NCBI RefSeq assembly: GCF_000970455.1
Contig: NZ_LAJG01000005.1
Location: forward strand, 372,001 to 436,000
Length of the DNA: 64,000 nucleotides
DNA from: Devosia soli
GTDB taxonomy: Bacteria > Pseudomonadota > Alphaproteobacteria > Rhizobiales > Devosiaceae
Direction: 5' to 3'
Of this stretch, positions 1 to 8,704 are shown piece by piece; within the stretch, counting starts at the first letter, position 1; each line of letters opens with the position of its first letter. A program made the position numbers and the translations under genes. The notes under the pieces are model-generated. The model saw only the letters and a list, made by a program, of their open reading frames with translations, was not told where the DNA came from and made no database searches.

Positions 1-212
1 AGGGGTTCGCCTTCCAGCGCGTGTTCACCGATGACCGGAGCCTCGATGAAGCGATGGCGATCGAGGATGGGGATGTCACCCTGGTGCCGCGGGGATACCA
101 CCCGGTGGCGACGACGGCGGGGTATGATCTTTATTATCTCAACGTCATGGCTGGGCCGAAGCGGGTGTGGAAGTTTTACAATGCGCCCGAACATGAGTGG
201 ATGTTGAAGTAG
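1..212 (+). CDS. iolB: 5-deoxy-glucuronate isomerase, C-terminal end (partial)
   Basis: Only the last 70 codons are in the window; the reading frame is open from base 3. IolB isomerises 5-deoxy-D-glucuronate to 2-deoxy-5-keto-D-gluconate in cytosolic myo-inositol breakdown. The visible part is the cupin-barrel tail, with the family's GDVTLVPRGYHPV stretch, then YDLYYLNVMAGP, and an ending in HEW as in IolB proteins. The inositol dehydrogenase at 966-2003 on the other strand supports an inositol locus, but the two genes are not co-transcribed. The 5' part lies outside the window, so operon context upstream is unknown. Confidence 0.93.
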   Translation, partial: GFAFQRVFTDDRSLDEAMAIEDGDVTLVPRGYHPVATTAGYDLYYLNVMAGPKRVWKFYNAPEHEWMLK

Positions 213-231
213 GGCTTCTATCCCAGACTCC

Positions 232-302
232 GTCATTGCCCGGTTTATCCGGGCAATCCAGTTCGCGATGGCATGGACCACCGAGACAAGCCCGGTGGTG
301 AC
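232..302. repeat. Family A intergenic palindromic repeat, two-unit copy
   Basis: Two imperfect inverted repeats of about 29 bp (232-260 and 274-302), each with a GCCCGG/CCGGGC-type core, in mirrored order. The outer ends read GTCATTGCC and GGTGGTGAC. The same pair recurs at 19214-19285, 28925-28993 and 43564-43634, and a single unit at 903-931. It lies between convergent genes and resembles REP/BIME-type elements. Confidence 0.8.
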
Positions 303-340
303 GGTGGCAGTGAGGCGTTCGAGCTTGACGCCGCGAAGTG

Positions 341-808
341 CTAATCGAGCATATTTTCCGGAGCTGTGCCGTCGGTGAGGAAGGAGAAGGTGTAAGTTGT
401 GCCTTTGGTGTCGGTTGCCTCGCAGGTGTATTGTGCGGGGCCGGCGGTGGGATCTCCGGCGAGGAGGCACTTTCCCAAGGCTTTTCGGTCGACATTGTTG
501 TTGCCACTGCCGTCTTCGCCTTTGGTGATTTGATCAACAGCGAGTGCGAGATTGCCGTTTTCGGCGCTGGCTGGCCCGCTGAGGACGAAGAAGCGGCCGT
601 TTGGATCGTCGGTCCAGATGGAGAGGTCCATGCGGCTATCGGTATAGACCACCTGCATGACTTCGCCCGAGCAGAGGCTGGTCAGGTTTTCGTTGCCGAC
701 AAGAAAGCTCTGACAGGTGCCGCGGAGGGTGAAGACCGAATGGGGTTCGGCGCTTTGGGCGGTGGGGGACATCAGCAGGAGGCCGGTCACTAGGGGCAGG
801 AATTTCAT
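341..808 (-). CDS. Secreted hypothetical protein, four cysteines
   Basis: This 155-residue protein is not recognised. It starts at the ATG at 806-808, because the translation from there opens with a clear Sec signal peptide (MKFLPLVTG, hydrophobic core, cleavage near AQSA-E). The frame is open further upstream, but that stretch lacks signal-peptide character. The mature part has four cysteines, which would suit two disulfides in the periplasm, and no recognised catalytic motif. It lies downstream of the iolG terminator, so it is probably transcribed on its own. Function is unknown. Confidence 0.6.
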   Translation of the reverse strand: MKFLPLVTGLLLMSPTAQSAEPHSVFTLRGTCQSFLVGNENLTSLCSGEVMQVVYTDSRMDLSIWTDDPNGRFFVLSGPASAENGNLALAVDQITKGEDGSGNNNVDRKALGKCLLAGDPTAGPAQYTCEATDTKGTTYTFSFLTDGTAPENMLD

Positions 809-844
809 GGGCTCACAGGGCTTTGGGCCCGTCAATTGTCCAAA

Positions 845-872
845 TGAAAAAGGGCGCTGTGGTGGCGCCCTT
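845..872 (-). terminator. Rho-independent terminator of iolG
   Basis: The 8-bp stem AAGGGCGC/GCGCCCTT (850-857 with 865-872) has a 7-nt loop. Read on the minus strand it is followed by TTTTTCAT. It sits about 95 bp downstream of the iolG stop. Confidence 0.8.
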
Positions 873-902
873 CTTGTTTCCAAGTTTGCCGGCTCCCGAT
901 GA

Positions 903-931
903 TGGATTGCCGGGACAAGCCCGGCGATGAC
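903..931. repeat. Family A repeat, single unit
   Basis: One inverted unit with core GCCGGGACAAGCCCGGC, between iolG and the terminator-flanked hypothetical gene. It matches the second unit of the copies at 19257-19285 and 28968-28993. Confidence 0.8.
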
Positions 932-965
932 GACGGGGAGGATGGATGGAAGCTGCCCGCTTGCG

Positions 966-2003
966 TCAGCGGCCCTGGAACACGCTCTTGTCGGCCATGA
1001 CGCCGGTGATCTCGCTCACTTTGACCGCCCTGCCCTCTTTCACCGATTTCAGCGCGGCATCGGCCAATGCAAGCGCTATGAGACCATCGGTGCCGCTGGG
1101 GGATGCCGGGGATTTGGATTCGACAAAATCGATGAAGCTCGAGATTTCGCGGGCATAGGCTTCGGTGTAGCGGGTCATGAAGAAGTCGTGGAGCGGCGGG
1201 CGGGTATAGCCCGAGGCATTGGCGACTTCGATCGAGACGGGGCGCTGGTTTTCGATGGCGACGGCGCCCTTGGAGCCATGCACTTCGACGCGCTGATCAT
1301 AGCCATAAGTGGCGCGGCGGGAATTGGAGATGGTCGCGTGCTTGCCCGAGGCCGTCGAGAGCATGACTGAAACGCTGTCATAATCGCCGGCGGCGCCGAT
1401 GGCCGGGTCGACGAGGACAGAGCCCTGGGCGGTAACGGTTTCGATCTCTTCGCCCAGCATGAAGCGGGCAATGTCGAAGTCGTGGATGGTCATATCGCGG
1501 AAAATGCCGCCCGAGCGCTTGATGTAGTCGACGCCCGGCGCGCCGGGATCGCGCGAGGTGATGGTCACCATTTCGACGGCGCCGACCTGGCCTTCCTCGA
1601 TCGCCTGCTTGACGGCCTGGAAGTGCGGATCGAAGCGGCGGTTGAAGCCGACCATTAGGGTCGCGCCGGTTTCGTCGACGACGCGGAGACAGGCTTTGAC
1701 GCGCTCGACATCGAGGTCGACTGGTTTTTCGCAGAAGATCGCCTTGCCGGCGCGGGCGAAGCGCTCGATCAGATCGGCATGGGTGTCAGTGGGGGTACAG
1801 ATGACCACGGCGTCGATATCGGCGGCGGATTCTATGGCTTCAATGGTGCGGACTTCGGCGCCGTACTGGGTTGCAATGGCATTGGCCGCATCAGCCATTG
1901 GGTCGGCGACGGCGGCGAGCTTTGCCTTGGGATTGGAGCCAATGGCCTTGGCGTGAACCTTGCCAATGCGGCCGGCGCCGAGAAGGCCAAAACGAACGGT
2001 CAT
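966..2003 (-). CDS. iolG: myo-Inositol 2-dehydrogenase
   Basis: This 345-residue Gfo/Idh/MocA oxidoreductase oxidises myo-inositol to scyllo-inosose with NAD+, the first step of inositol catabolism. The N-terminal Rossmann motif GAGRIG is at residues 9-14 and the family CEKP motif at 91-94, with Lys93. The catalytic pair appears as D170 and H174 in RDMTIHDFD, matching the Asp/His pair of characterised IolG enzymes. Length is normal for the family. It is transcribed alone on the minus strand and ends before a hairpin terminator at 845-872. The iolB end at 1-212 supports the substrate assignment over other sugar dehydrogenases of the fold. Confidence 0.93.
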   Translation of the reverse strand: MTVRFGLLGAGRIGKVHAKAIGSNPKAKLAAVADPMADAANAIATQYGAEVRTIEAIESAADIDAVVICTPTDTHADLIERFARAGKAIFCEKPVDLDVERVKACLRVVDETGATLMVGFNRRFDPHFQAVKQAIEEGQVGAVEMVTITSRDPGAPGVDYIKRSGGIFRDMTIHDFDIARFMLGEEIETVTAQGSVLVDPAIGAAGDYDSVSVMLSTASGKHATISNSRRATYGYDQRVEVHGSKGAVAIENQRPVSIEVANASGYTRPPLHDFFMTRYTEAYAREISSFIDFVESKSPASPSGTDGLIALALADAALKSVKEGRAVKVSEITGVMADKSVFQGR

Positions 2004-2121
2004 AGGGGTACCTCCACCCGAAATTGCTGTGGAATGAATAGGCGATTTTTCAAGCGGATGGAATGAGAATTCTACCTAATCGAGCGGGGGTTCTGCATCC
2101 GTTTGACCGGCCCCTGCGCTC

Positions 2122-2193
2122 TTCATTGCGGGGGCGTGTCCGGCGATCCATCGCGCCGCCACATAGACTACCCGGACAAGCTAGGTAGTGACG
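2122..2193. repeat. Degenerate family A repeat
   Basis: A decayed two-unit copy in the 264-bp gap between iolG and merR. The left unit starts TTCATTGCG and ends GGCGATCCA; the right unit contains ACCCGGACAAG and ends AGTGACG. Nothing else was seen in this gap apart from a hairpin near 2239-2257 (GAGACC/GGTCTC) without a T-run. Confidence 0.5.
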
Positions 2194-2267
2194 AAAGAGC
2201 GGATAGGTCGGCATCGCGCTGCGTATGCATCTGGCTATGAGACCTCTTCGGGGTCTCCTCTGTGCTC

Positions 2268-2723
2268 TTAGTTTTCCCGCGCCCGCTCAAGGATACGCTT
2301 GCATTCGAGGAGTTCGCGGAGAACTTCGGAGAGCTTGTTGCGCGAGTCTTCATCGAGCGCCGGATCGGCGGTCATCACGGCTTCTTCGATCTCGGCTTCG
2401 TCGGCGGCGGCCTGGGCTTCCTCGATGAGGGGGATAATCTCGTCGAGGCCTTTGCCTTCGCCGACGGCGATGACATAGCGCGGGCCCTGATCCTTGAGGA
2501 TCTTTTGCACGCCCTTGATGGTAAAGCCTTGATCGTAAAGCAGATGCCGGATGCCGCGGAGCAGCATCACGTCTTCGGGGCGATAATAGCGGCGCCCGCC
2601 CCCACGCTTCAGGGGGCGAATGGTCGCGAAGCGGGTTTCCCAGAATCGGAGCACGTGCTGAGGAAGATCAAGTTCCTCGGCGGCCTCAGAAATTGTCCGG
2701 AAGGCGTCTGGCGACTTGTCCAA
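2268..2723 (-). CDS. MerR-family transcriptional regulator
   Basis: This 151-residue regulator has an N-terminal winged HTH of MerR type (about residues 8-78: [19 protein letters not shown], then [12 protein letters not shown]). An acidic C-terminal helix follows instead of a metal-binding tail: there are no cysteines for metal sensing. It lies 27 bp downstream of ihfA. A MerR gene in this position after plsX-fabH-ihfA is common in alphaproteobacteria, where its target is generally not known. I would not assign an effector. It is probably co-transcribed with ihfA. Confidence 0.88.
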   Translation of the reverse strand: MDKSPDAFRTISEAAEELDLPQHVLRFWETRFATIRPLKRGGGRRYYRPEDVMLLRGIRHLLYDQGFTIKGVQKILKDQGPRYVIAVGEGKGLDEIIPLIEEAQAAADEAEIEEAVMTADPALDEDSRNKLSEVLRELLECKRILERAREN

Positions 2724-2750
2724 ACCGCTGTGCCCCTCAGTAAGAAAGCC

Positions 2751-3062
2751 TTACTTTTCAGCGGCAACCATAGACTTGTTGATTTTGGACTTCAACACGT
2801 TGCTGGGTTTGAACACAAGAACCTGGCGGGGAGAGATCGGGACTTCCTCGCCGGTCTTTGGATTGCGCCCGATGCGCTCGTTTTTCGAGCGGACCTGGAA
2901 CGATCCGAAGGAGGAAAGTTTCACATTGGCCCCGGTAATCAGCGCCTCCGTGATGAGTTCGAGAACGCGCTCGACCAATTCGGCCGACTCGGTTCGCGAT
3001 AGACCCACAGTTCCGTAAACCGCTTCCGCAAGGTCGGCCCGCGTTACCGTCTTCTGCGTCAT
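2751..3062 (-). CDS. ihfA: Integration host factor subunit alpha
   Basis: This 103-residue DNA-bending protein of the HU/IHF family heterodimerises with IhfB to bend DNA at promoters, origins and recombination sites. The beta-arm signature [12 protein letters not shown] is present at about residues 64-75, followed by [12 protein letters not shown] chose the ATG at 3060-3062 because a GGGGG Shine-Dalgarno-like run lies 6-7 bases before it. A GTG two codons upstream is too close to that run. The gene follows fabH with a 207-bp gap, so it may have its own promoter, and it precedes a merR gene. Confidence 0.95.
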   Translation of the reverse strand: MTQKTVTRADLAEAVYGTVGLSRTESAELVERVLELITEALITGANVKLSSFGSFQVRSKNERIGRNPKTGEEVPISPRQVLVFKPSNVLKSKINKSMVAAEK

Positions 3063-3207
3063 TCGCACCCCCGTGGTTAGGACTGACTTTCCAAGCCAGC
3101 GTGATATTTTTTCTTGCGCTGTTGCCGCCCTGACGATGCAGATTGGCAGGAAAACCTTCCTTCGATCGACGTAGCCACGGCAGCTCCGTGCCAGGCTTCA
3201 ACGCCGG

Positions 3208-3227
3208 GTTCCTCCGCCCGGAGGAAC
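3208..3227. other. Perfect 8-bp hairpin between fabH and ihfA
   Basis: GTTCCTCC (3208-3215) pairs with GGAGGAAC (3220-3227) around a GCCC loop. It is not followed by a T-run on either strand, so it is not a classical terminator. It could be a processing or attenuating structure in the fabH-ihfA transcript. Confidence 0.45.
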
Positions 3228-3269
3228 ACTAACCCCCTGAAACGCTTGAGGTCAATCGGCTCAGTTGCC

Positions 3270-4247
3270 TTACCAACGAATGAGCGAGGCCCCCCAGGTA
3301 AAGCCGCCACCCATAGCTTCGAGCATGACCAGATCACCCTGCTTGATACGTCCGTCGCCCACCGCCACGCTCAAGGCAAGCGGCACGGAAGCGGCGGAGG
3401 TATTGGCGTGGATATCAACGGTCATGACGACTTTTTCGGGCGGCAGGCCAAGCTTCTGCCCTGCCCCATCGATGATGCGCTTGTTGGCCTGGTGCGGGAC
3501 GAACCAATCGAGGTCGTCGACCGTGTGGCCGCTCTGCTCGAGCGTCTTGTAGACGACATCGGTGATCTTGCCGACCGCGTGGCGGAAGACTTCTGGGCCC
3601 TGCATGTGAACATGGCCCGCCGTACCGGTCGAGGACGGGCCGCCATCGACATAGAGCTTATCCCAATGATGCCCATCGGAACGGAGCGCCGAAGCGATGA
3701 TGCCGCGTTCGGGTTCGCCGTCGGCCAGCTCGACACGCTCGAGAATCATGGCGCCCGCGCCATCGCCGAAAAGCACGCAGGTGGTGCGGTCGGTCCAATC
3801 GAGGAGGCGGGTGAAGGTCTCGGCGCCGATAACCAGCGCGCGTTTGGCAAGACCGTTCTTGAGATAGGAATCGGCGGTGGTAACGCCATAGACAAAACCG
3901 GAGCACACCGCCTGCACGTCGAAGGCAAAGCCATGGTGCATGCCGAGCTTCATCTGCACGAGCGTTGCAGCGGCGGGAAAGGTGTAATCAGGGGTGGTCG
4001 TCGCAACGATGATCAGGTCGATATCGTCGGGCGTCAGGCCGGCATTATCGAGCGCAGCCCTCGCGGCGGCTGTCGCGAGGTCGGAGGTGAACTCACCCTC
4101 GGCCGCGACGTGCCGCTCCTTGATGCCGACGCGCTGCTGAATCCACTCATCGGACGTATCGACCGTCTTGGCCAATTCCGCGTTGGTGACGATCTTCTGG
4201 GGCAGGTAGCTTCCGACCCCACGCACAATGGAACGAACTCTGGTCAC
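3270..4247 (-). CDS. fabH: Beta-ketoacyl-ACP synthase III
   Basis: This 325-residue enzyme condenses acetyl-CoA with malonyl-ACP to start type II fatty acid synthesis in the cytosol. The catalytic triad is visible: Cys115 in AVCSGF, His252 in VPHQANKR and Asn282 in HANTSAAS. The start is a GTG at 4245-4247 that shares GTGA with the plsX stop, a coupled overlap that fixes the start. Neighbours plsX (upstream) and ihfA (downstream) give the conserved lipid-synthesis order. Confidence 0.97.
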   Translation of the reverse strand: MTRVRSIVRGVGSYLPQKIVTNAELAKTVDTSDEWIQQRVGIKERHVAAEGEFTSDLATAAARAALDNAGLTPDDIDLIIVATTTPDYTFPAAATLVQMKLGMHHGFAFDVQAVCSGFVYGVTTADSYLKNGLAKRALVIGAETFTRLLDWTDRTTCVLFGDGAGAMILERVELADGEPERGIIASALRSDGHHWDKLYVDGGPSSTGTAGHVHMQGPEVFRHAVGKITDVVYKTLEQSGHTVDDLDWFVPHQANKRIIDGAGQKLGLPPEKVVMTVDIHANTSAASVPLALSVAVGDGRIKQGDLVMLEAMGGGFTWGASLIRW

Positions 4248-5314
4248 GCCGACTTGGCCTCGGAATCAGACGGCAGCTCCGGAGGTGCCGTGTTGACAGG
4301 AAAACGCTGCATGGTATCGCCGATCTTGTCGATCAGACGGCTGCGCGCCATTTCATAGGCCAAGCCCAGGGCACTCTTGTAGCCCACTTCGTCCGTGCCG
4401 CCATGCGATTTTATAACGATGCCATTCAGACCCATGAACACCCCGCCATTGACGGTGCGCGGGTCCATCTTGCGGCGCAGGGCATTGAGGGCGGAACTGG
4501 CAAAGAAGGCGCCGAGCATGCTGACCCAGTTCGCCTTGAGCGCGGTGCGCAGATAAGACGCGACCTGGCGGGCCGTGCCCTCGGCGGTCTTGAGCGCGAT
4601 GTTGCCGACAAAGCCTTCGGTGACGACGACGTCGACCGTGCCCTTGCCGATATCATCGCCTTCGACGAAGCCATGATAGGTGAAGCCGGCGCCCGAGGCC
4701 TGTTGCAGGATTTTCCCCGCTTCCTTGATGTAGTCGAGGCCCTTCACTTCCTCGGTGCCGACATTGAGAAGGCCGACCGTGGGCGACTCGGCGTCGAAGA
4801 GCGAACGGGCAAGCGCCGATCCGAGAATGGCATAATCGACAAGCTGGCGCGCGTCGGCGCCGATGGTCGCGCCCATATCGAGAACGATGATATCCGAGCG
4901 TAAGGTCGGCCAGATGGCGGCGATGCCGGGCCGGGAAATGCCTTCCATGGGGCGGAGGCAGAAAGTTGCCATGGCCATGAGCGCGCCGGTATTGCCGCCG
5001 GAAATGGCGACATCGGCCTCCCCATCCTTGACCGCCTGGATCGCCATCCACATGGAGGAAACGTTCTTGCCCTTGCGCAGCGCCTGGCTCGGCTTTTCGT
5101 CCATGGCGATCACGGCCTCGCAATGACGAACCGTGCTGGCGGGCTTGAGCTTGGGAAACTCGTCGAGCAGCGGGTCAATCTGCTCTTTGCGGCCATGGAA
5201 GATGAAGCGGATATTCTTCCGCTCGCGCAAGGCGAGATCTGCCCCGTGGATGACTGCGCGCGGGGCGTGGTCGCCGCCCATGGCATCCACGGAAATCGTT
5301 ATGGAATCGGTCAT
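4244..5314 (-). CDS. plsX: Phosphate acyltransferase PlsX
   Basis: PlsX makes acyl-phosphate from acyl-ACP and phosphate for glycerol-3-phosphate acylation in phospholipid synthesis. It is a peripheral membrane enzyme. The protein is 356 residues from the ATG at 5312-5314, where the family's N-terminus ([15 protein letters not shown]) begins. Conserved [11 protein letters not shown] and [11 protein letters not shown] regions are present. The frame is open upstream to 5356, but those residues do not match PlsX. It overlaps fabH by four bases and lies 82 bp after the DUF177 gene; the rpmF gene often found between them is absent. Confidence 0.96.
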   Translation of the reverse strand: MTDSITISVDAMGGDHAPRAVIHGADLALRERKNIRFIFHGRKEQIDPLLDEFPKLKPASTVRHCEAVIAMDEKPSQALRKGKNVSSMWMAIQAVKDGEADVAISGGNTGALMAMATFCLRPMEGISRPGIAAIWPTLRSDIIVLDMGATIGADARQLVDYAILGSALARSLFDAESPTVGLLNVGTEEVKGLDYIKEAGKILQQASGAGFTYHGFVEGDDIGKGTVDVVVTEGFVGNIALKTAEGTARQVASYLRTALKANWVSMLGAFFASSALNALRRKMDPRTVNGGVFMGLNGIVIKSHGGTDEVGYKSALGLAYEMARSRLIDKIGDTMQRFPVNTAPPELPSDSEAKSA

Positions 5315-5396
5315 TTCAGCCCGTTTTTCGGCCCGCGTGGGCAGGCATGCCAACATATCCCATCAAGGGTCGGGTGCAAGCCCCGACCGGGATGGC

Positions 5397-5942
5397 TCAC
5401 TCTTGGTTCTTCGGCTTCAACCGCGCGAGCGCGGCGAAGGGCCCGGTGCCCGGATCGATCGCCTGGGGTGCAACCGTGCTCAAATCTTCCGCCGGGAGAC
5501 GGGGATAGGGGTCGATGGCGAGCGCCAGAGTCTCGACCACCAGTGCGCTAAGATCGACCTCAGCGCCATCGATGTGATCGGGGAAATCGTCGTCTTCGAG
5601 GTCGACGAACACTTCGGAGCCTGGCGCCGGGGCGTCGTCCATGGCCGAAGCCGGAAGGAAGACGCGATCGATTTCTTCGTGGATATCCTGGGTGACCGGC
5701 TCGAAGCTGACAACCGAGGGTTGGGTGATGCTGGCTTCGAGCGTGCCCTGAGCCCTCAGACCACCGCGCAGGGGCACGACCGTGAGCGTCGCGACAAAGC
5801 GCTCGACGCTGGTGATCTTCATGATTTCGGCGATCTTTTCGCGCGTGGGCGCGTCGGCGTCGACGCTCACCGAGCGTCCGCCGGCCGGCAATTTGTCGAT
5901 GCGCACGATGGCGTCGAAGAGAGGTTCGGTGTGGTCACTCAT
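5397..5942 (-). CDS. DUF177 (YceD-like) protein
   Basis: This 181-residue acidic protein belongs to the DUF177/YceD family. In other bacteria and chloroplasts this family is linked to 23S rRNA accumulation and ribosome assembly, and it usually lies beside rpmF and plsX. The conserved C-terminal block is VDLSALVVETLALAIDPYPR (about residues 128-147). The ATG overlaps the stop of the upstream ubcP-like gene by four bases, so the two are translationally coupled. No rpmF follows it here, which is unusual for the neighbourhood. Confidence 0.88.
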   Translation of the reverse strand: MSDHTEPLFDAIVRIDKLPAGGRSVSVDADAPTREKIAEIMKITSVERFVATLTVVPLRGGLRAQGTLEASITQPSVVSFEPVTQDIHEEIDRVFLPASAMDDAPAPGSEVFVDLEDDDFPDHIDGAEVDLSALVVETLALAIDPYPRLPAEDLSTVAPQAIDPGTGPFAALARLKPKNQE

Positions 5943-6466
5943 GCAGCAGGTCCGAAAGTCACTGTTCCAGCCGTAATGGTTTCAACCGGCTGGGCCGCAA
6001 GGGCGGCATCCTGGGCAAAGACATAATCGGCAAGGCGCTGAGCCTCTTCGATATTGTGCCCATCATAGATATTGCGCGAAAGCACGGCGGCAAGGGCTTC
6101 GCGATCACGGCGATCCATAGCGTCATTGATGGCAGCAAGAAGGCCGAAGAAGAGATTGCCCATCTTCTGGATCTTCTTGGGCACGCCGAGATCCCCTGCC
6201 CCCATTTCCCGCAAGGAGCGATCCATGTCCTTGAAAAAGAGATCGAAAACCGCCTGGCTGAAATCCTTGCCGGCGCCGGTATTGGCGCGGAGGCGGCGGA
6301 AGACGAGGGCCATGTGGAGGCTAATCATGTCGAAGCGCCCGGTGACCGTATCGGGCACGCCCCACTCGGCGTAAAAGACCGGTTGCCGGGATTGCGCCAC
6401 AATGGCCCGATAGACGCCGTAAACAGCGTCGGTCGCGGTGTTTTTGCGGAACAGAGACAGGATCAT
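5939..6466 (-). CDS. Ubiquinol-cytochrome c chaperone family protein
   Basis: This 175-residue protein of the Cbp3/UbcP (COQ4-like chaperone) family is expected to help cytochrome bc1 complex assembly. Visible family features are the AEWGVPDTVTGRFDMISLHM region (residues about 33-52) and the helical VFDLFFKDMDRSLREMGAGD segment (about 73-92). I chose the ATG at 6464-6466 (MILSLFRKN) as the start; the open frame upstream looks non-coding. It is the first gene of a minus-strand run with DUF177 and plsX, and is divergent from bamE. Confidence 0.85.
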   Translation of the reverse strand: MILSLFRKNTATDAVYGVYRAIVAQSRQPVFYAEWGVPDTVTGRFDMISLHMALVFRRLRANTGAGKDFSQAVFDLFFKDMDRSLREMGAGDLGVPKKIQKMGNLFFGLLAAINDAMDRRDREALAAVLSRNIYDGHNIEEAQRLADYVFAQDAALAAQPVETITAGTVTFGPAA

Positions 6467-6627
6467 GGGATTGCGCTCAGCCTCGGGATGGGTCAAACAC
6501 ATGCATTGTTTGCCGGCCAATGCCAACTTGTCAGCGCAGTCTTCTGACAGCTAAACATTTCGGCGACCAACGGGCACGCGCCTTGTTGTCACGCCTTTAG
6601 TCGAGAGCCATCGGGAAAGTCAAATTC

Positions 6628-7077
6628 ATGCCCATGCGTATTGCTTCCGCTCCCATCGCGCCGTTCGCTGCTGCAGCCCTGCTGGCTGTGGCGCTGGCAG
6701 CCTGTACGAGCAGCACCTCGCTCGTGACCAAGCGCACCCAGGGCTATGAAATTTCCGACAGCGCGATGCAGCAGATCCGCGTGGGCCAGAGCGAGCAGCT
6801 CGTGACCCTCGTGCTCGGTTCGCCGCAATCGACCAATACTTTCGGCGACCAGACCGCCTGGTATTATGTGCAGACCAAGGTGCAGCAGACCTCGTTCGGC
6901 ATGACGACCGCGATGGACCGGACGGTGCTCGCCATCTATTTCGACAAGAACAAGAAGGTCATCGACAAGGCCGTCTATTCGGCAGCCGACGGCAAGACCG
7001 TCACCATCGAGAGCCGTCGCACACCATCCTTCGGCGAAGACCGCACATTTATCGACCAGATCCTGCAGTCGTTCTGA
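6628..7077 (+). CDS. bamE: Outer membrane assembly lipoprotein BamE (SmpA/OmlA)
   Basis: This 149-residue lipoprotein is part of the BAM complex that inserts beta-barrel proteins in the outer membrane. A lipoprotein signal peptide ends with the lipobox LAAC, Cys26 from the first ATG (an ATG at 6634 is also possible). The SmpA/OmlA domain follows with IRVGQSEQLVTLVLGSP and the TAWYYVQ motif (about residues 55-90). It is divergent from the ubcP-like gene, as in many alphaproteobacteria, and is followed by a clear terminator at 7101-7128. Confidence 0.93.
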   Translation: MPMRIASAPIAPFAAAALLAVALAACTSSTSLVTKRTQGYEISDSAMQQIRVGQSEQLVTLVLGSPQSTNTFGDQTAWYYVQTKVQQTSFGMTTAMDRTVLAIYFDKNKKVIDKAVYSAADGKTVTIESRRTPSFGEDRTFIDQILQSF

Positions 7078-7100
7078 GTTTTATTCCATCAGGCATGGGA

Positions 7101-7128
7101 AGCTCCGGTGGATGCCGGGGCTTTTTTT
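7101..7128 (+). terminator. Rho-independent terminator of bamE
   Basis: The stem AGCTCCGG/CCGGGGCT (7101-7108 with 7115-7122, one G-T pair) has a 6-nt loop and a run of seven T ending at 7128. It lies 24 bp after the bamE stop. Confidence 0.92.
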
Positions 7129-7256
7129 GCTTTTTGGGGCTCATACGAGACGGTCGAGACGAAATCCACCAGCGACGCAGCGACAATTTAGGCACAAAGC
7201 AACGCAATCGCGGGATTGGCATTGTGAAAGTATTCATTAACCAATGGAGTTGATCA

Positions 7257-7574
7257 ATGCTTCGTACAGTTGCCGCTGCGGTTGCCATGGCCGGCATTTT
7301 CGCTGCACTCCCCGTCCAGGCCCAGACCACCATCGGTGGCATTACCGTGCCTGCCGAACAGTCCGCCGCTCTCGATGAGTATTGCCGTTCGCTCGTTCGC
7401 GAAGCTGATCCCGGGGCTGGCGATACCGGCGCCACTGCAGCCGACCCCACCAACACTGATGGCACCGTGACCACCGGCGCCCCGATGGCCGGCGATATCG
7501 ATCTCTCCCAGATCACGGTGAGCGATTGCCGCGACGCCGGCTACTATACGACGCCGCAGACGGGCTCCAACTGA
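7257..7574 (+). CDS. Small secreted hypothetical protein
   Basis: This 105-residue protein is not assigned to a family. A Sec signal peptide (MLRTVAAAVAMAGIFAALP, cleavage near QAQ) is followed by a short mature chain with two cysteines (EYCRSL and SDCRDA) and a flexible Gly/Thr/Asp-rich middle. The ATG is preceded by GGAG at a good distance. It is flanked by terminators (7101-7128 and 7587-7620), so it is a monocistronic unit. It is probably periplasmic; no function can be read from the sequence. Confidence 0.65.
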   Translation: MLRTVAAAVAMAGIFAALPVQAQTTIGGITVPAEQSAALDEYCRSLVREADPGAGDTGATAADPTNTDGTVTTGAPMAGDIDLSQITVSDCRDAGYYTTPQTGSN

Positions 7575-7586
7575 TCTAAGTCTGAC

Positions 7587-7620
7587 GTCCGGCGCGGACA
7601 GGCTGCGCCGGACTTTTCTT
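7587..7620 (+). terminator. Rho-independent terminator after the small secreted protein gene
   Basis: The perfect 9-bp stem GTCCGGCGC/GCGCCGGAC (7587-7595 with 7605-7613) is followed by TTTTCTT. Its end touches the stop of the convergent nusB. Confidence 0.92.
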
Positions 7621-8114
7621 CAGGCCTTGTCGCCGAGATCGGCGCCGGCTGTCCGCGCAATGCTATCCAATGCGCCATTGACCATGCCCGTTGCGTCGTC
7701 TTCAAAGAAGGCGCGGGCAACATCCACATATTCGGTGATGACCACGCGGGGCGGAATGTCCTGGCGATGCAGGAGCTCGAAGGCTGCGGCACGCAGGATG
7801 GCGCGCAGGGTGGCGTCGACACGTTCCATCGGCCAGTCTTCGGCGAGGGCCTTGTCGATCGCCGGATCGATATTGAGCTGCTGCTTGGTGACGCCGCGTA
7901 CGATCTGGCGGAAAAAATCGGCATCGGCGGGGAGGTATTGCTCGCCTTCGATCTCGCGGCCGAGGTGAAAGGCGCCGAACTGGGCGAGCGTATCTTCGAG
8001 CGTCGTGCGGCCCACATCCATCTGGTAGAGCGCCTGAACGGCGGCGAGGCGGGCAGCGCCGCGCTGATTGGCCGGACGGGAGCCGGCGGGGTCGCGTTTG
8101 GGAATATCAGTCAT
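7620..8114 (-). CDS. nusB: Transcription antitermination factor NusB
   Basis: NusB is a 164-residue all-helical RNA-binding protein that, with NusE (S10), supports rRNA antitermination. The family pattern is visible: RGAARLAAVQALYQMDV at about residues 19-35, and LLHRQDIPPRVVITEYVDVARAF near 114-136. It begins directly after the ribH stop with no gap and is the last gene of glyA-nrdR-ribH-nusB. ribH-nusB adjacency is widely conserved. Confidence 0.95.
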   Translation of the reverse strand: MTDIPKRDPAGSRPANQRGAARLAAVQALYQMDVGRTTLEDTLAQFGAFHLGREIEGEQYLPADADFFRQIVRGVTKQQLNIDPAIDKALAEDWPMERVDATLRAILRAAAFELLHRQDIPPRVVITEYVDVARAFFEDDATGMVNGALDSIARTAGADLGDKA

Positions 8115-8588
8115 CTATGCGTTCAACTTTGCCTTGAGGGCAGCAAGGGCTAATGCGGCGCGCGCAGCATCGCCGCCGCGGTCGCCTTCGGTTTTACGGG
8201 CGCGGGTCCAGGCCTGGCCTTCGTTCTCGACAGTGAGAATGCCGATGCCGAGCGGCAAGGCATCGACCACGGCCAATTCGGCGAGCGCGCGAATGCTTTC
8301 GTTGGCGACGGCGACATAGTGATTGGACTGGCCGCGGATGACGCAGCCGAGGGCCACGAAGCCGTCGTAGGCGTCGGTATCGAGCGCCATGGCGATGCCG
8401 ACAGGAACTTCCATGGCTCCAGGAACGGGGATGGTTTCGTAAGTCGCGCCAGCAGCCTCGAGCGCAGCAATGGCGCCGGCCTTCATTTCATCGGCGATAG
8501 CCGGATAGGCCCGGCCTTCGACGATCAGGAAATGCAACCCCTGGGCGGAATTGGCTTCGATCGGGAAGCGCTCGCCATATGAATCCAT
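8115..8588 (-). CDS. ribH: 6,7-Dimethyl-8-ribityllumazine synthase
   Basis: This enzyme makes the riboflavin precursor lumazine from dihydroxybutanone phosphate and ribitylaminouracil; it forms cytosolic oligomers. The protein is 157 residues from the ATG at 8586-8588, chosen because GAGG lies nine bases upstream. Further ATGs two to three codons earlier sit on top of that site. The catalytic region GCVIRGQSNHY carries the expected His. ribD and ribE, often found between nrdR and ribH in related genomes, are missing here. No FMN riboswitch was seen in the 116 bp upstream. Confidence 0.93.
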   Translation of the reverse strand: MDSYGERFPIEANSAQGLHFLIVEGRAYPAIADEMKAGAIAALEAAGATYETIPVPGAMEVPVGIAMALDTDAYDGFVALGCVIRGQSNHYVAVANESIRALAELAVVDALPLGIGILTVENEGQAWTRARKTEGDRGGDAARAALALAALKAKLNA

Positions 8589-8704
8589 AGCCATCATCCT
8601 CAACTCAAGCCGCACCGGCTCGCCTGCTTCGCAAAGCAGGCCGAAGCTCACCAAACCCTTAGTATCCCCGGCGAGTCAGCGCAACTGTGGGCAAGAGGCG
8701 CGGA

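Noticed and set aside
2004..2267. Possible tRNA between iolG and merR
   Set aside because: Some related genomes have a tRNA-Pro after this merR gene. No T-loop GTTCGA-type box or acceptor stem was found here.
3208..3227. Terminator between fabH and ihfA
   Set aside because: The stem is perfect but has no T-run on either strand; kept only as an unexplained hairpin.
8589..8704. FMN riboswitch before ribH
   Set aside because: The gap is short and lacks the conserved FMN aptamer segments.
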